This document shows, piece after piece, positions 8,419-16,567 of a DNA stretch of 64,000 bases. Below the pieces are notes generated by a model. The model searched no databases, had not been told where the DNA came from, and was given only the letters and a program-made list of their open reading frames with translations. Source of the DNA: Cutibacterium equinum (lineage in GTDB: Bacteria; Actinomycetota; Actinomycetes; Propionibacteriales; Propionibacteriaceae). How positions within the stretch are numbered: position 1 is the first letter of the stretch; every line of letters starts with the position of its first letter. The stretch spans positions 930,001 to 994,000 of the forward strand of contig NZ_CP115668.1 of the NCBI RefSeq assembly GCF_028021195.1, read 5' to 3'. Both the position numbers and the translations under genes were made by a program.

Positions 8419-9231
8419 ATGAGATACACCGATTTCATCGATGGTGTCGTCGCCCTGGACCCCGCTGACGAGCGTGAGCTGTTTCGCAGACTTGATGCCG
8501 GAGTCACCGCTGACGCCATCTTGTCCGGACGATTCCTGGCCTCGACGCCGGTCACCGTCGCCGAATTGACCGCGATCTCTGATGACGGGGCGGCGGCAAG
8601 GCAGATGCTGTGGCGACAGATGCTCGCCATGGTGCTCACCCAGGCCCGTCAAGCGGCCTCAACCCATGGGTGCAGCTTCGAGGACCTGGTCCAGGTCGGC
8701 TGCGTGGGGTTGGGGGAGGCCATCGAGCGCTACGACGAGCGTCGCGGGGCTCGGTTCTCGACGGTGGCCTGGACCTGGATTCGTCGTCGTATCGGTGAGG
8801 AGATCGTGCGTCTTCGCGGCGCGAGGTCACGGGCCGCGATGAGGGAGTCGGCGGAGGTGGCCCGGGTTGAGGAAGAATTGACGATGCGAACCCAGCAGGT
8901 GCCCAGCAGCGAGGCGATTGCCGCGCGCATGGGCAAGGACATCATGTGGGTCGAGCAGCGACGCGGTGAGTGCTGGCAGATCGACAGCGCCGTTGTGGAA
9001 TACGTGGCTGATCCTCACGATCAGCCGGTGAGTCGGGAATTACACCTGCTCGCCGCGCTACCAGGACAGGAACGGCGTGTCGTGGCCCTGCGTCACGGAT
9101 TCGAGGGGGATCCCATGACCTTTGAAGCCGTTGGTGAAGAACTGGGGATCTCGGCATCCAGCGTCAGACGCATTGAGCAGCGTGCCCTCGACCGCCTGCG
9201 TCATCGCATGAGGCGGGCTGGGACGGTGTGA
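8419..9231 (+). CDS. divergent sigma-70 family RNA polymerase sigma factor
   Basis: 270-residue sigma factor with all main regions. Region 1.2-like: LDPADERELFRRLDAG. Region 2: SFEDLVQVGCVGLGEAIERYD followed by RRGARFSTVAWTWIRRRI. Region 3: SSEAIAARMGKDIMWVEQ. Region 4: LPGQERRVVALRHGF, then the helix-turn-helix TFEAVGEELGISASSVRRIEQRALDRLR. It lacks the long N-terminal region of primary actinobacterial sigma factors. The -10-reading helix differs from the RpoD consensus (FSTYATWWIRQAI becomes FSTVAWTWIRRRI), so it is probably an alternative sigma with altered promoter preference. No anti-sigma gene is adjacent; the next gene is an uncharacterised protein 13 bases on. Confidence 0.85.
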   Translation: MRYTDFIDGVVALDPADERELFRRLDAGVTADAILSGRFLASTPVTVAELTAISDDGAAARQMLWRQMLAMVLTQARQAASTHGCSFEDLVQVGCVGLGEAIERYDERRGARFSTVAWTWIRRRIGEEIVRLRGARSRAAMRESAEVARVEEELTMRTQQVPSSEAIAARMGKDIMWVEQRRGECWQIDSAVVEYVADPHDQPVSRELHLLAALPGQERRVVALRHGFEGDPMTFEAVGEELGISASSVRRIEQRALDRLRHRMRRAGTV

Positions 9232-9244
9232 CAGGATGGGCGTC

Positions 9245-9751
9245 ATGTGGTGGACGAGAGGGCCGAGCCGTGAGGAGATGACCCGGGTGCGAGCCGTTCT
9301 CGGGTTTGACGACGTCATGGTGCTCGCCAGCGGTAAGGGGGAGGAAGCTACCGTCATCGCGGTGACGGAAGGACTCGTGGTCCTGACCGAGGAGACGGAC
9401 TCCGCAGTGGCCTGGCACGAGATCGTCCACGGCGGGTGGAATGGTGACACCTCGACCCTGACCTGGGATTTCCTGGACGGATCTGGTGCCCATGTGGTGC
9501 TCGAGAAGCCCGGCAAGATCCCCGAGGTGTTCCGAGCGCGAGTCACCGAGTCGATAGCGGCAACTCGAACCGTCCCGGTGCGTGGAGGAGACGTCCTCAT
9601 CGCCGGGCGTATTCCGGCCGGACACTTGGGCGATCCACAGGGCGCCATCACGTGGACCGCGATGGCTCGGGGTTCTGCAGACCTCAATGATCCCGAGACT
9701 CGCCAGACGGTGTTGGAGGCCACCGAGGCTCTCAAGAAGGAGTGGAACTGA
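9245..9751 (+). CDS. uncharacterised protein
   Basis: 168 residues from the ATG at 9245, which has AGGATGGG upstream; the in-frame ATG at 9236 would sit directly on that site. The protein is soluble, with no signal peptide or membrane helix. Its first half resembles a small beta-barrel domain (VLASGKGEEATVIAVTEGLVVL) and a Trp-rich strand pair (WHEIVHGGWNGDTSTLTW). The family is not recognised. It begins 13 bases after the sigma factor gene and is probably co-transcribed with it, which makes a regulatory link possible but unproven. Confidence 0.65.
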   Translation: MWWTRGPSREEMTRVRAVLGFDDVMVLASGKGEEATVIAVTEGLVVLTEETDSAVAWHEIVHGGWNGDTSTLTWDFLDGSGAHVVLEKPGKIPEVFRARVTESIAATRTVPVRGGDVLIAGRIPAGHLGDPQGAITWTAMARGSADLNDPETRQTVLEATEALKKEWN

Positions 9752-10026
9752 CGGCCACGACGTCTGTGGCCGGGCTCGGTGTCGACTTCGAAGAAGCCGG
9801 CTTCGGCTTTGACCTTGTTGCCGGTTTTGCGCCGCGTGATCGAGGTGCGCAGCAGGGTGCCCGGTTTCGTCGAGGTCTTGGCCTGGGTCGTCTCGTTGGC
9901 CCGCATCGTGTCGTTGGCTCGGATCGGGGCCAGGTGCGGGTCGATTGTGGCCATCGGCAGGCTAGCGCAGCGGCAATAACTCCCGATTCGTGGCACATTA
10001 GGTTACCCGTCGCTTAGATTGAGAAC

Positions 10027-10761
10027 ATGCCATCCATCTCTTTGGACAACAATCGAGACTGTCTGGAACAACTCGTCGAGCAGGCCTCGATCCTTCTCCA
10101 AGAGACGACGCTCGCCTTCTACGACCGTCACCGATCCTCCAGGCAAGTTTCCATCGACCTTTTTGCCCAGCCTTTCCCTGCCATGCGCATGGCAGACCTC
10201 GGCCTTGTGTATCGCGCGCATTTCCTCGGTACCTTCTCCAACGTCTCCAACACCTTCCTGTGGGGCTGGGAAAACATCAACGGATTCCCGGAGGAAGCGA
10301 TCACCGTCGCTCAGAACGTGCGCAGGTTCGGGGAGGCGGCCCACGTCCCCGAGTTCTTGACGCCCAGCATCCCCGTGCCCGATGAACAGACGGCTGCACG
10401 CATCGCATCCAGTGCGGTGCGCACCACAGGTAACGGTAACTTTTATCGCATCCCCTCGCAGTACGGTGAGGCGTACTACCTGATCGAGGGCTTCGATCTC
10501 GGCCCCTCGCAAGTGGTGGCTGTTCAGCGCGCGATTGGCAATGCGATCTCCAGCGGATCGGTACACAACCACGTCGACGCGCTCGCCGCCTACCTCGACA
10601 TGCGCCCGGGTGTTTCGGGCCGTGGCACTCAGCAGGGCTTGGTCATCGACTGCTCCGACGGCAGCCTCGAGATCGGGCTCGACGATCAGCGGCGCGTCGC
10701 GATGATGCGGTTCATCGTCGACGAGCGCAGCAAGGATGGGCTACGCACCTTCGACGAGTAG
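10027..10761 (+). CDS. uncharacterised protein, DUF6882-like
   Basis: 244-residue soluble protein from the ATG at 10027. The segment FLGTFSNVSNTFLWGWEN near residue 70 and the following helix (AITVAQNVRRFGE) resemble the DUF6882 family, whose function is unknown. The C-terminal third (DCSDGSLEIGLDDQRRVAMMRFIVDER) may be a second small alpha/beta domain. No signal peptide, membrane segment or catalytic motif was seen. The preceding 275 bases hold no gene I can support, and a tRNA gene follows 189 bases on, so the gene is probably monocistronic. The family assignment is from pattern memory only. Confidence 0.65.
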   Translation: MPSISLDNNRDCLEQLVEQASILLQETTLAFYDRHRSSRQVSIDLFAQPFPAMRMADLGLVYRAHFLGTFSNVSNTFLWGWENINGFPEEAITVAQNVRRFGEAAHVPEFLTPSIPVPDEQTAARIASSAVRTTGNGNFYRIPSQYGEAYYLIEGFDLGPSQVVAVQRAIGNAISSGSVHNHVDALAAYLDMRPGVSGRGTQQGLVIDCSDGSLEIGLDDQRRVAMMRFIVDERSKDGLRTFDE

Positions 10762-10897
10762 TGACGCCCAGGCCTACTCGGCGTTGCCCAGGGCTACGGC
10801 GGCGGTGAGCTTCGGGCTAACCTGCCAGTCGGATGGGCAGCGCCGGGCCTGCCACTTCAGCGTTTCCCGGGGGTAACTCTGTGAGTGCCGTCGCGAT

Positions 10898-10927
10898 TTG
10901 GCATGTGTCAAAGGGTGCTGCTAGTGT
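10898..10927 (+). promoter_or_regulatory. promoter of tRNA-Asn
   Basis: A TTGGCA -35 box (10898-10903) and a TAGTGT -10 box (10922-10927) are separated by 18 bases. Transcription would start about 16 bases before the mature tRNA end. Confidence 0.6.
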
Positions 10928-10950
10928 TCTATCTCGCGCCGGGGCGCTGA

Positions 10951-11023
10951 TCCCCTGTAGCTCAATTGGCAGAGCATCTGACTGTTAATCAGAGGGTTAC
11001 TGGTTCGAGTCCAGTCGGGGGAG
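10951..11023 (+). tRNA. tRNA-Asn (GUU)
   Basis: A 73-base cloverleaf: seven-pair acceptor stem (TCCCCTG with CGGGGGA, one G-U), D arm GTAGCTCAATTGGCAGAGC, anticodon GTT at 10984-10986 in the loop CTGTTAA, T arm ACTGGTTCGAGTCCAGT, discriminator G. CCA is not encoded. It has its own promoter and terminator. Confidence 0.95.
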
Positions 11024-11031
11024 CGTACACT

Positions 11032-11062
11032 ATCCCAGATCCGATCATGGATCTGGGATTTT
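11032..11062 (+). terminator. intrinsic terminator of tRNA-Asn
   Basis: An 11-pair stem (ATCCCAGATCC with GGATCTGGGAT) closes a six-base loop and runs into TTTT. It begins eight bases after the tRNA end and is the only canonical hairpin-plus-T terminator I found in this window. Confidence 0.85.
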
Positions 11063-11088
11063 CCATGCCCAGACGGCGCCGATCATCG

Positions 11089-11135
11089 ACGTGGGAGTGG
11101 CCGGTCGGTGTCACACCGATCGACCACTCCCACGT
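11089..11135. terminator. long hairpin after otsA
   Basis: A near-perfect inverted repeat of about 21 pairs (ACGTGGGAGTGG arm, one C-A mismatch, then CGGTCGGT against ACCGATCG) with a GTCAC loop. It lies 21 bases downstream of the otsA stop on the minus strand. It probably terminates otsA and insulates it from the tRNA unit. Confidence 0.75.
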
Positions 11136-11156
11136 GCCGACTCTTGAGCCTGCCGC

Positions 11157-12560
11157 TCAGCGACCTTCCAGCTCTGTGAGGAAGTCGTCGGCCCAGACGT
11201 CAATCGTCTTGTCGAAAACCTGACGACGCATCGAGCGCATCTTGCGGGCCTTGACCTTCGGGGAATCCGTGAGGGCCTGCATGATCGTGGCCTTCATGCC
11301 GTCGATGTCGTAGGGGTTGACCATGTAGGCCTGCTTGAGCTCCCGGGCGGCGCCTGCGAACTCGGAGAGCACCAAGGCCGAATCATCGTTGGACCGGCAG
11401 GCGATGTACTCCTTGGCGACAAGGTTCATCCCGTCGCGCACCGGGGTGACGAGCATGAGATCAGCCACCTGGTACATCGCAGCAAGGACGTCGCGGGGCA
11501 CCGATTTATTGCGGTAGACCAGTGCTCGCCTGGCGATCGTCCCCACCTTCGAGTTGATCTGTCCGACGAGGAGGTTGATGTCGTCGCGCAAGATCTTGTA
11601 TTCCTCGACACGCTCGCGCGACGGGGTGGCCAACTGCAGGAAGACGACCTCGTCAGGATCGAGCTTGCCTTCCTTGAACAACTCTCCGACGGCCCGGATG
11701 CGCTGGCGAAGACCCTTGGTGTAGTCCAGGCGATCCACGCCGAAGATGATCGTCTCCGGGTTCCCCAGATCCTCACGCAACTTGTCGGCCTCGGCCTGAA
11801 CCTTCTCGGAGGTGGCCAGTTCGTGGAATCCACGCGAATCGATCGAGATCGGGAAGTCACGGACGATGACGTCACGTCCGTCACGGGTGTGGGCCTTGCC
11901 TCGGGAGGTTGTGACACCGGGACGACGCTTGGCCAGACGCAGGAAGTTGGCGGCGGCGCCGGGAGTCTGGAATCCGACGAGATCGGCTCCCAGAAGACCC
12001 TCGACGAGCTCCTCACGCCACGGCAGACGGCTGTAGAGCTCAATCGGCGGGAACGGAATGTGGAGGAAGAACCCAATGCGCAAGTCGGGACGCATCTGGC
12101 GCAGGTACATGGGCACGAGGGTGAGTTGGTAATCCTGCACCCACACCGTGGCGCCCTCGGCAGCCTGCTCGGCAGCCTGTTCGGCGAACCGCTTGTTGAC
12201 CTTCTGGTAGGCGTCCCACCACTCGCGGTGGAAGACCGGCTCAACGACACAGTCGTGGTACAGCGGCCACAAGGTGGCGTTGGAGAAACCCTCGTAGTAC
12301 TCCTCGACCTCCTGGGCACTCAGCGGCACCGGATGGATGTCGTAGCCGTCATGGTGGAAGGGGTCGACGACTTCGTCCGGGGCACCATGCCATCCAATCC
12401 ATGCGCCGCCCTTGCGCTGCATGACCGGCTCAAGCGCGGTCACCAGACCACCGGGGGAGGACTGCCAGCTGACATTGCCGTCATCGTCGACCTTCCGGTC
12501 CACGGGCAAGCGGTTGGCGATGACAAGGAAATCAACCTTGTCCTGGACGGTCTCCGACAT
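11157..12560 (-). CDS. otsA: alpha,alpha-trehalose-6-phosphate synthase
   Basis: 467-residue GT20 glycosyltransferase that joins UDP-glucose and glucose-6-phosphate to trehalose-6-phosphate. Signatures: IANRLPV at the N-terminus, SPGGLVTAL, WIGWHG, WPLYHD near residue 98, VQDYQLTLVP, HIPFPP near residue 167, the donor-site FGVDRLDYTKG near residue 272, and VRDGMNLVAKEYIAC near residue 375. Length matches bacterial OtsA. The phosphatase otsB starts 143 bases away on the opposite strand, so the two genes are divergently transcribed and share a regulatory region. The pathway gives trehalose as compatible solute and reserve. Confidence 0.96.
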   Translation of the reverse strand: MSETVQDKVDFLVIANRLPVDRKVDDDGNVSWQSSPGGLVTALEPVMQRKGGAWIGWHGAPDEVVDPFHHDGYDIHPVPLSAQEVEEYYEGFSNATLWPLYHDCVVEPVFHREWWDAYQKVNKRFAEQAAEQAAEGATVWVQDYQLTLVPMYLRQMRPDLRIGFFLHIPFPPIELYSRLPWREELVEGLLGADLVGFQTPGAAANFLRLAKRRPGVTTSRGKAHTRDGRDVIVRDFPISIDSRGFHELATSEKVQAEADKLREDLGNPETIIFGVDRLDYTKGLRQRIRAVGELFKEGKLDPDEVVFLQLATPSRERVEEYKILRDDINLLVGQINSKVGTIARRALVYRNKSVPRDVLAAMYQVADLMLVTPVRDGMNLVAKEYIACRSNDDSALVLSEFAGAARELKQAYMVNPYDIDGMKATIMQALTDSPKVKARKMRSMRRQVFDKTIDVWADDFLTELEGR

Positions 12561-12703
12561 GTCTGATCACACCTCTCATGCAGGTCCTGCCGAACAGCAG
12601 GCCCGCTTTCACGCTATCAAGCAGTAGTTCCCACCTGAAGATGATCCTTGTGATTTGTCTGCTGAGTGCCCGCCACGGGACTCAGATGTGTGACGATGGG
12701 ACC

Positions 12704-13579
12704 ATGACTGACCGTCGTGCCCCAGCCGAAAAGTCGTGGACCCCTCTCACCGAGGCCGGGAGGGGCCTTCTCGACGCCGTCGCCGCCGATCCGGGTTCAG
12801 TGCTGCTCGCATTGGACTTTGACGGCACCTTGGCCCCCATCGTCGACGATCCCGCAGACTCAGCCATGGCAGAGGAATCCCGACATGCGATGTCACGGAT
12901 GGACGGCAAGCTCGCCATCATGGCCATCGTCACGGGCCGCGAGGTGGCCGCAGTGCGACGCATGACCAGCGTCGACGAGGTTCCCGGTCTGGAGCACCTG
13001 GTGGTGCTGGGGCAGTACGGGGTCGAGCGTTATGACGCCGCCTCCGGGGCTCTCCGAGACCCCGAAGTGCCCGAGTCGATACGCATCGCCAAGGGCCGTC
13101 TTGAACAACTCATTGATGAGCTTGCCCAGCACGATCCCCGTGACGCCGGGTGCCGGATCGAGGACAAGGGTCGCGCCGTGGCTCTGCACACCCGGCGTGC
13201 GGCTGATCCAGCCCATGCCTTGACCACCGCAGTGCCGCGAGTCCGCCAGATCGCCGAGGAACTGGGTCTCCACTGCGAGGACGGCCGCAACATCATCGAA
13301 CTCAAGTCTGCCGTCACCACCAAGGCCCAGGCCCTGCGAGAGCTCATCGACGAGGTGACCCCGCGTGTGGTCATCATGTGCGGCGATGATCTGGGTGATG
13401 TCCCGGCCCTCGACGTCATCTCGGAGTGGATTGGGCAGGGCCACCCCGGTGCCCGCGTCGTCAGTTACTCCGATGAGCAGCCGTCAATGGCCGATCACGC
13501 CGACATCATCTGCGATCAGACGGAGGGAATCTCTGCCTTCCTGGAAGCTCTCGCAGACCAGGTGTGTTCTACAAAGTGA
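12704..13579 (+). CDS. otsB: trehalose-6-phosphate phosphatase
   Basis: 291-residue HAD-superfamily phosphatase that removes phosphate from trehalose-6-phosphate. Motif I is LALDFDGTLAPIV near residue 40, motif II is IVTGRE near residue 80, motif III includes the lysines in ELKSAVTTKAQAL, and motif IV is CGDDLGDVPALD near residue 225. The ATG at 12704 places motif I at the usual distance from the N-terminus; longer in-frame starts run into the otsA promoter region. Together with otsA it completes the OtsAB route. Confidence 0.93.
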   Translation: MTDRRAPAEKSWTPLTEAGRGLLDAVAADPGSVLLALDFDGTLAPIVDDPADSAMAEESRHAMSRMDGKLAIMAIVTGREVAAVRRMTSVDEVPGLEHLVVLGQYGVERYDAASGALRDPEVPESIRIAKGRLEQLIDELAQHDPRDAGCRIEDKGRAVALHTRRAADPAHALTTAVPRVRQIAEELGLHCEDGRNIIELKSAVTTKAQALRELIDEVTPRVVIMCGDDLGDVPALDVISEWIGQGHPGARVVSYSDEQPSMADHADIICDQTEGISAFLEALADQVCSTK

Positions 13580-13761
13580 GACGAGATCTCAGAAGCTAAG
13601 ACAAAATCACGGTTTTCTTGAAACATCAAGCCAACTGTGCTTGTCTGAATTCAGATGCCATTGACGACCGTTGTGACACAGCCTGCCCGGTATCCTCTGA
13701 AGAGCCGAGGAACGTCACGACGGAATCATCAATCATGGTTCATGAATGGAAGGACGAGAAG

Positions 13762-13854
13762 GTGAACACACGCCGTGTCTGGGGTCATCGTGCCGGTCGA
13801 TCGGTCATGAACTCCACCATGATGGTGTGTTCGACCTGTCAGTGTTGTTGCTGA
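13762..13854 (+). CDS. cysteine-rich leader peptide upstream of cysK
   Basis: A short frame ending 236 bases before cysK. It can begin at a GTG (13762) with a strong AAGGA site (13750-13754), or at later ATGs (13807, 13819, 13822). It ends VCSTCQCCC-stop: five cysteines among the last eight residues, with three consecutive Cys codons (TGT TGT TGC) directly before TGA. Such poly-Cys upstream frames are known in mycobacteria to sense cysteine by ribosome stalling and to control downstream sulfur genes. Placement before the cysteine synthase gene fits that role. From 13762 the peptide is 30 residues. It has no membrane or signal features, so regulation by its own translation is the sensible reading. 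Confidence 0.75.
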   Translation: MNTRRVWGHRAGRSVMNSTMMVCSTCQCCC

Positions 13855-13866
13855 TCCTGGGTTGAT

Positions 13867-13936
13867 CCCACCTGCACCTGGCGCCTTTGTTATGCAACGC
13901 GCTCGCCCGTGATCGACGCTTTTCGCCAGGTATGGG
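13867..13936 (+). promoter_or_regulatory. candidate attenuator hairpin between Cys leader and cysK
   Basis: ACCTGGCG (13876-13883) is a perfect complement of CGCCAGGT (13924-13931). The pairing can extend after an internal loop by CCCA (13867-13870) with TGGG (13933-13936). The structure starts 12 bases after the leader-peptide stop, so a ribosome paused on the Cys codons would overlap its base. Whether it controls termination or access to the cysK ribosome site cannot be told from sequence alone. Confidence 0.45.
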
Positions 13937-14090
13937 TTCCCACGGCCGGCTACCCAGTTATCTACGTTCTCAAGGCGGGTGATGCCGGCTGGACGATCAT
14001 CGTCGAAAAGGCATGACCCACACGAACCCACCCACAACAGCCGTTTTGTCAACACCACTTACCCCAACCTCAACCGAAAGGACTCACACC

Positions 14091-15026
14091 ATGGCAAAGA
14101 TCGCTCACGACGTCACCGAACTCATCGGCAACACCCCGCTGGTCAAGATCAACAAGCTCTTCCCGGAGTCACAGGCCACCGTGCTGGCCAAGCTGGAGTT
14201 CTTCAACCCCGCCTCCAGCGTCAAGGACCGTATCGCCAAGTCGATCATCGACGCCGCTGAGGCCTCCGGGCAGCTCAAGCCGGGCGGAACCATCGTCGAG
14301 GCCACCTCCGGCAACACCGGCGTCGGCCTGGCCCTCGTCGGTGCAGCGCGCGGCTACAAGGTCATCATCACCATGCCCGAGACGATGTCCAAGGAGCGTC
14401 GCGCCATCATTCGCCTCCTGGGCGCCGAACTCGTGCTCACCCCGGGGGCTGACGGCGTCCCGGGAGCCAACGCCAAGGCCGCAGAGATCGTCAAGGAAAC
14501 CCCCGGCGCCATCCTGGCCAGCCAGTTCGACAACCCGGCCAACCCGGCGGTCCATCACGACACCACCGGCGAGGAGATTTGGAACGATACTGACGGCAAG
14601 GTTGACGCCATCGTCGCAGGCATCGGCACTGGCGGCACCATCAGCGGTGCCGGTAAGTACCTCAAGGCCAAGAATCCTGAGGTGAAGACCTTCGGCGCCG
14701 AGCCCGCCGAGTCCCCGGTCATCACCAAGGGCGAGAAGGCCCCGCACAAGATTCAGGGCTGGGGCCCGGGCTTCGTGCCGGAAAACCTCGACACGTCCGT
14801 CGTCGACGAGATTCTTCTGGTCCCTGGTGACGAGGCCATCGCACTGGCCCGCCGCGCCGCCGCCGAGGAGGGCATCATCACCGGTATCTCCGGTGGCGGC
14901 GCTCTGCAGGCCGCCGGCCAGGTAGCCGCTCGTCCGGAGTTTGCCGGCAAGACGATCGTCGTCGTCATCGCCGATACCGGTGAGCGTTACCTGTCGACCG
15001 CTCTCTTCGAGGGCCTCGTCGACTGA
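14091..15026 (+). CDS. cysK: cysteine synthase A (O-acetylserine sulfhydrylase)
   Basis: 311-residue PLP enzyme that makes L-cysteine from O-acetylserine and sulfide. The Schiff-base lysine is in NPASSVKDR near residue 44; the substrate loop EATSGNTGVGLA, the phosphate-binding GIGTGGTISG near residue 180 and the C-terminal ISGGGALQA motif are all present. The ATG at 14091 has an AAAGGA site nine bases upstream; the in-frame ATG at 14013 would add a low-complexity Pro/Thr tail. A poly-Cys leader peptide lies upstream and probably makes expression respond to cysteine. No cysE follows; a convergent regulator gene does. Confidence 0.96.
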   Translation: MAKIAHDVTELIGNTPLVKINKLFPESQATVLAKLEFFNPASSVKDRIAKSIIDAAEASGQLKPGGTIVEATSGNTGVGLALVGAARGYKVIITMPETMSKERRAIIRLLGAELVLTPGADGVPGANAKAAEIVKETPGAILASQFDNPANPAVHHDTTGEEIWNDTDGKVDAIVAGIGTGGTISGAGKYLKAKNPEVKTFGAEPAESPVITKGEKAPHKIQGWGPGFVPENLDTSVVDEILLVPGDEAIALARRAAAEEGIITGISGGGALQAAGQVAARPEFAGKTIVVVIADTGERYLSTALFEGLVD

Positions 15027-15042
15027 CGATTGATCCGACGTT

Positions 15043-15070
15043 CGGCCGGTACCCCACAGGGTGCCGGCCG
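15043..15070. terminator. hairpin between convergent cysK and pdxR
   Basis: Twelve-pair stem (CGGCCGGTACCC with GGGTGCCGGCCG, one T-G pair) and a four-base loop, 16 bases past the cysK stop and 8 bases from the pdxR stop. It probably serves both genes. Confidence 0.75.
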
Positions 15071-15077
15071 AGTTGCG

Positions 15078-16484
15078 TCATGAGCCGGTGCGGTCGGCGA
15101 CCACCCGGGCGATCGTCGTCAAGGCTGCTGCCAGGGTGTCGTCGTCGTGGCTTCCGAAACCCAGCACGATCCCGGCCGCGTCGGCGTCGGTCGATCCCCA
15201 GTAGGTCGACAACGGTGTGACCCCCACCCCCTCACGACGACAACCCTCGACGACCTCCTCCTCACAGCCGTCAACACGCAACACCGCGTGCAATCCGCCG
15301 TCGATCGGCTGCAAGGTCGCACCTGGCACCGACCCGAGAATGTCGATGACGGTGTCGCGTCGACGTCGGTACACCTGGCGCATCCGCTGAGTGCGACGCC
15401 GCAACGCCCCGGTCGACAGGTAATCGGCGACGGCCTCCTGGACGATGGCCGCAACGGGTTGGCCGGTGGCCTGACGCTGCCGGGCGAAAGGGCCGACCAA
15501 CTCAGGCGGGACCACCAGATACCCACAGCCCAGGGCAGGGGTCAGCACCGAGGAGAAGGTTCCCAGCACAATGGTGTGCTGGGCATCCAGGGAAGCCAAC
15601 GCTGGCAGGGGGGCGCCGACGTGACGCAGCTCGGAGTCGAAGTCGTCTTCGATGATCCAACAACCCGCACTCTCGGCCCACTCGATGACGGCAGCACGAC
15701 GACTCGCCGACAAGGACCCTCCCCAGGGGTACTGGTGACTCGGTGTGACGAGCACCGCATCGACATTCCTCGCATCACCTCCGGTCGGAAGGCCGTCGGG
15801 GTCGAGTCCCTGATCGTCAGTCGGCAGTCCGATGATGCGATGGCCAAGCGCCGTCGGCACCTTCCTCAGGCTGGGGTACCCAGGGCTCTCGACCCCGACC
15901 GTCAGGCACCCAGACCCATCGCAGAGCACCTGAATGAGTTCGGCGAGACCAGCGCGAGCGCCGCCAGTGACGACGACGTGTCGAGGATCGGCGAGCAGGC
16001 TTCGCATCTGACGCAGGTGTTCAGCGATCTCATGACGCAGCCGAGGAGACCCCAGCGGATCGGTGATCCGGCGCGGCTGGACGCAGGCACGACGCCACGC
16101 TGACCGCCATGCCGAGTTCGCCAACCCGGAGGTGTCGGGCGCTCCCGGAGTCAAATCGATTCCGTGGTGGTGGCGAGGAGGTGGGGGAGGGGTCGGGGTG
16201 GCAGAGCGTCGATGGAGACCCCGTAAATCGAGATTGACCTGGGTTCCTGACCCGCTCGACGCGACGAGATACCCTTCGGCCTCCAGCTGTTCGTAGGAGG
16301 CGACGACAGTGCCCCGGGAGACTGCGAGCTGAGCCGACAACGCCCTGGTGCTTGGCAGGTGGTCGCCAGGGGCAAGAACCCCGTCCATGATGAGTTCGCG
16401 CATCCCTTCACAGATCCGCACCGGGAGTGGGCGGGAGTCGGCAGGCAGGTCCAGGGGGACGTCGACGACGAGGTCCGGTCTCAT
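15078..16484 (-). CDS. pdxR: MocR/PdxR-type regulator of pyridoxal phosphate synthesis, active-site Lys missing
   Basis: 468 residues from the ATG at 16484. The N-terminal GntR winged helix is visible ([30 protein letters not shown] segment, then [18 protein letters not shown]). A proline-rich linker leads to a fold-type I aminotransferase-like domain ([33 protein letters not shown]). In MocR regulators the lysine that binds PLP lies in a GTFSK motif followed by an arginine (LRLGY). Here these read GTFSSVL and ALGCGY, so both residues are absent. The gene is divergent from pdxS-pdxT, with PdxR-like sites just upstream, so it is surely linked to vitamin B6 control, but PLP sensing may be altered. 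Confidence 0.88.
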   Translation of the reverse strand: MRPDLVVDVPLDLPADSRPLPVRICEGMRELIMDGVLAPGDHLPSTRALSAQLAVSRGTVVASYEQLEAEGYLVASSGSGTQVNLDLRGLHRRSATPTPPPPPRHHHGIDLTPGAPDTSGLANSAWRSAWRRACVQPRRITDPLGSPRLRHEIAEHLRQMRSLLADPRHVVVTGGARAGLAELIQVLCDGSGCLTVGVESPGYPSLRKVPTALGHRIIGLPTDDQGLDPDGLPTGGDARNVDAVLVTPSHQYPWGGSLSASRRAAVIEWAESAGCWIIEDDFDSELRHVGAPLPALASLDAQHTIVLGTFSSVLTPALGCGYLVVPPELVGPFARQRQATGQPVAAIVQEAVADYLSTGALRRRTQRMRQVYRRRRDTVIDILGSVPGATLQPIDGGLHAVLRVDGCEEEVVEGCRREGVGVTPLSTYWGSTDADAAGIVLGFGSHDDDTLAAALTTIARVVADRTGS

Positions 16485-16496
16485 CTCATCCACCCC

Positions 16497-16520
16497 AAAA
16501 GTGGTCCAACAAAAGTGGTC
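16497..16520. promoter_or_regulatory. PdxR operator: two direct repeats
   Basis: AAAAGTGGTC occurs twice, at 16497-16506 and 16511-16520, a 14-base period. It matches the AAAGTGGWCTA-type sites described for actinobacterial PdxR. The repeats lie 13 bases upstream of the pdxR start and 48 bases upstream of pdxS, next to a TATATG element, so binding could repress pdxR and activate pdxST. Confidence 0.7.
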
Positions 16521-16567
16521 ATATATGGATCTTGTCATGGACCATCGGTATCGGTTGTATGGAGTGC

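Noticed and set aside
9058-9996. Minus-strand open frame across the sigma factor end, the orphan gene and the gap at 9752-10026
   Set aside because: It runs antisense through two plus-strand genes, and only its first 80 residues (over the gap) look hydrophilic and protein-like. There is no ribosome site or homology signal, so the gap is left without a gene.
14013-14090. Longer N-terminus for CysK starting at 14013
   Set aside because: The extension is a Pro/Thr-rich stretch unlike any CysK, and the ATG at 14091 has a good ribosome site.
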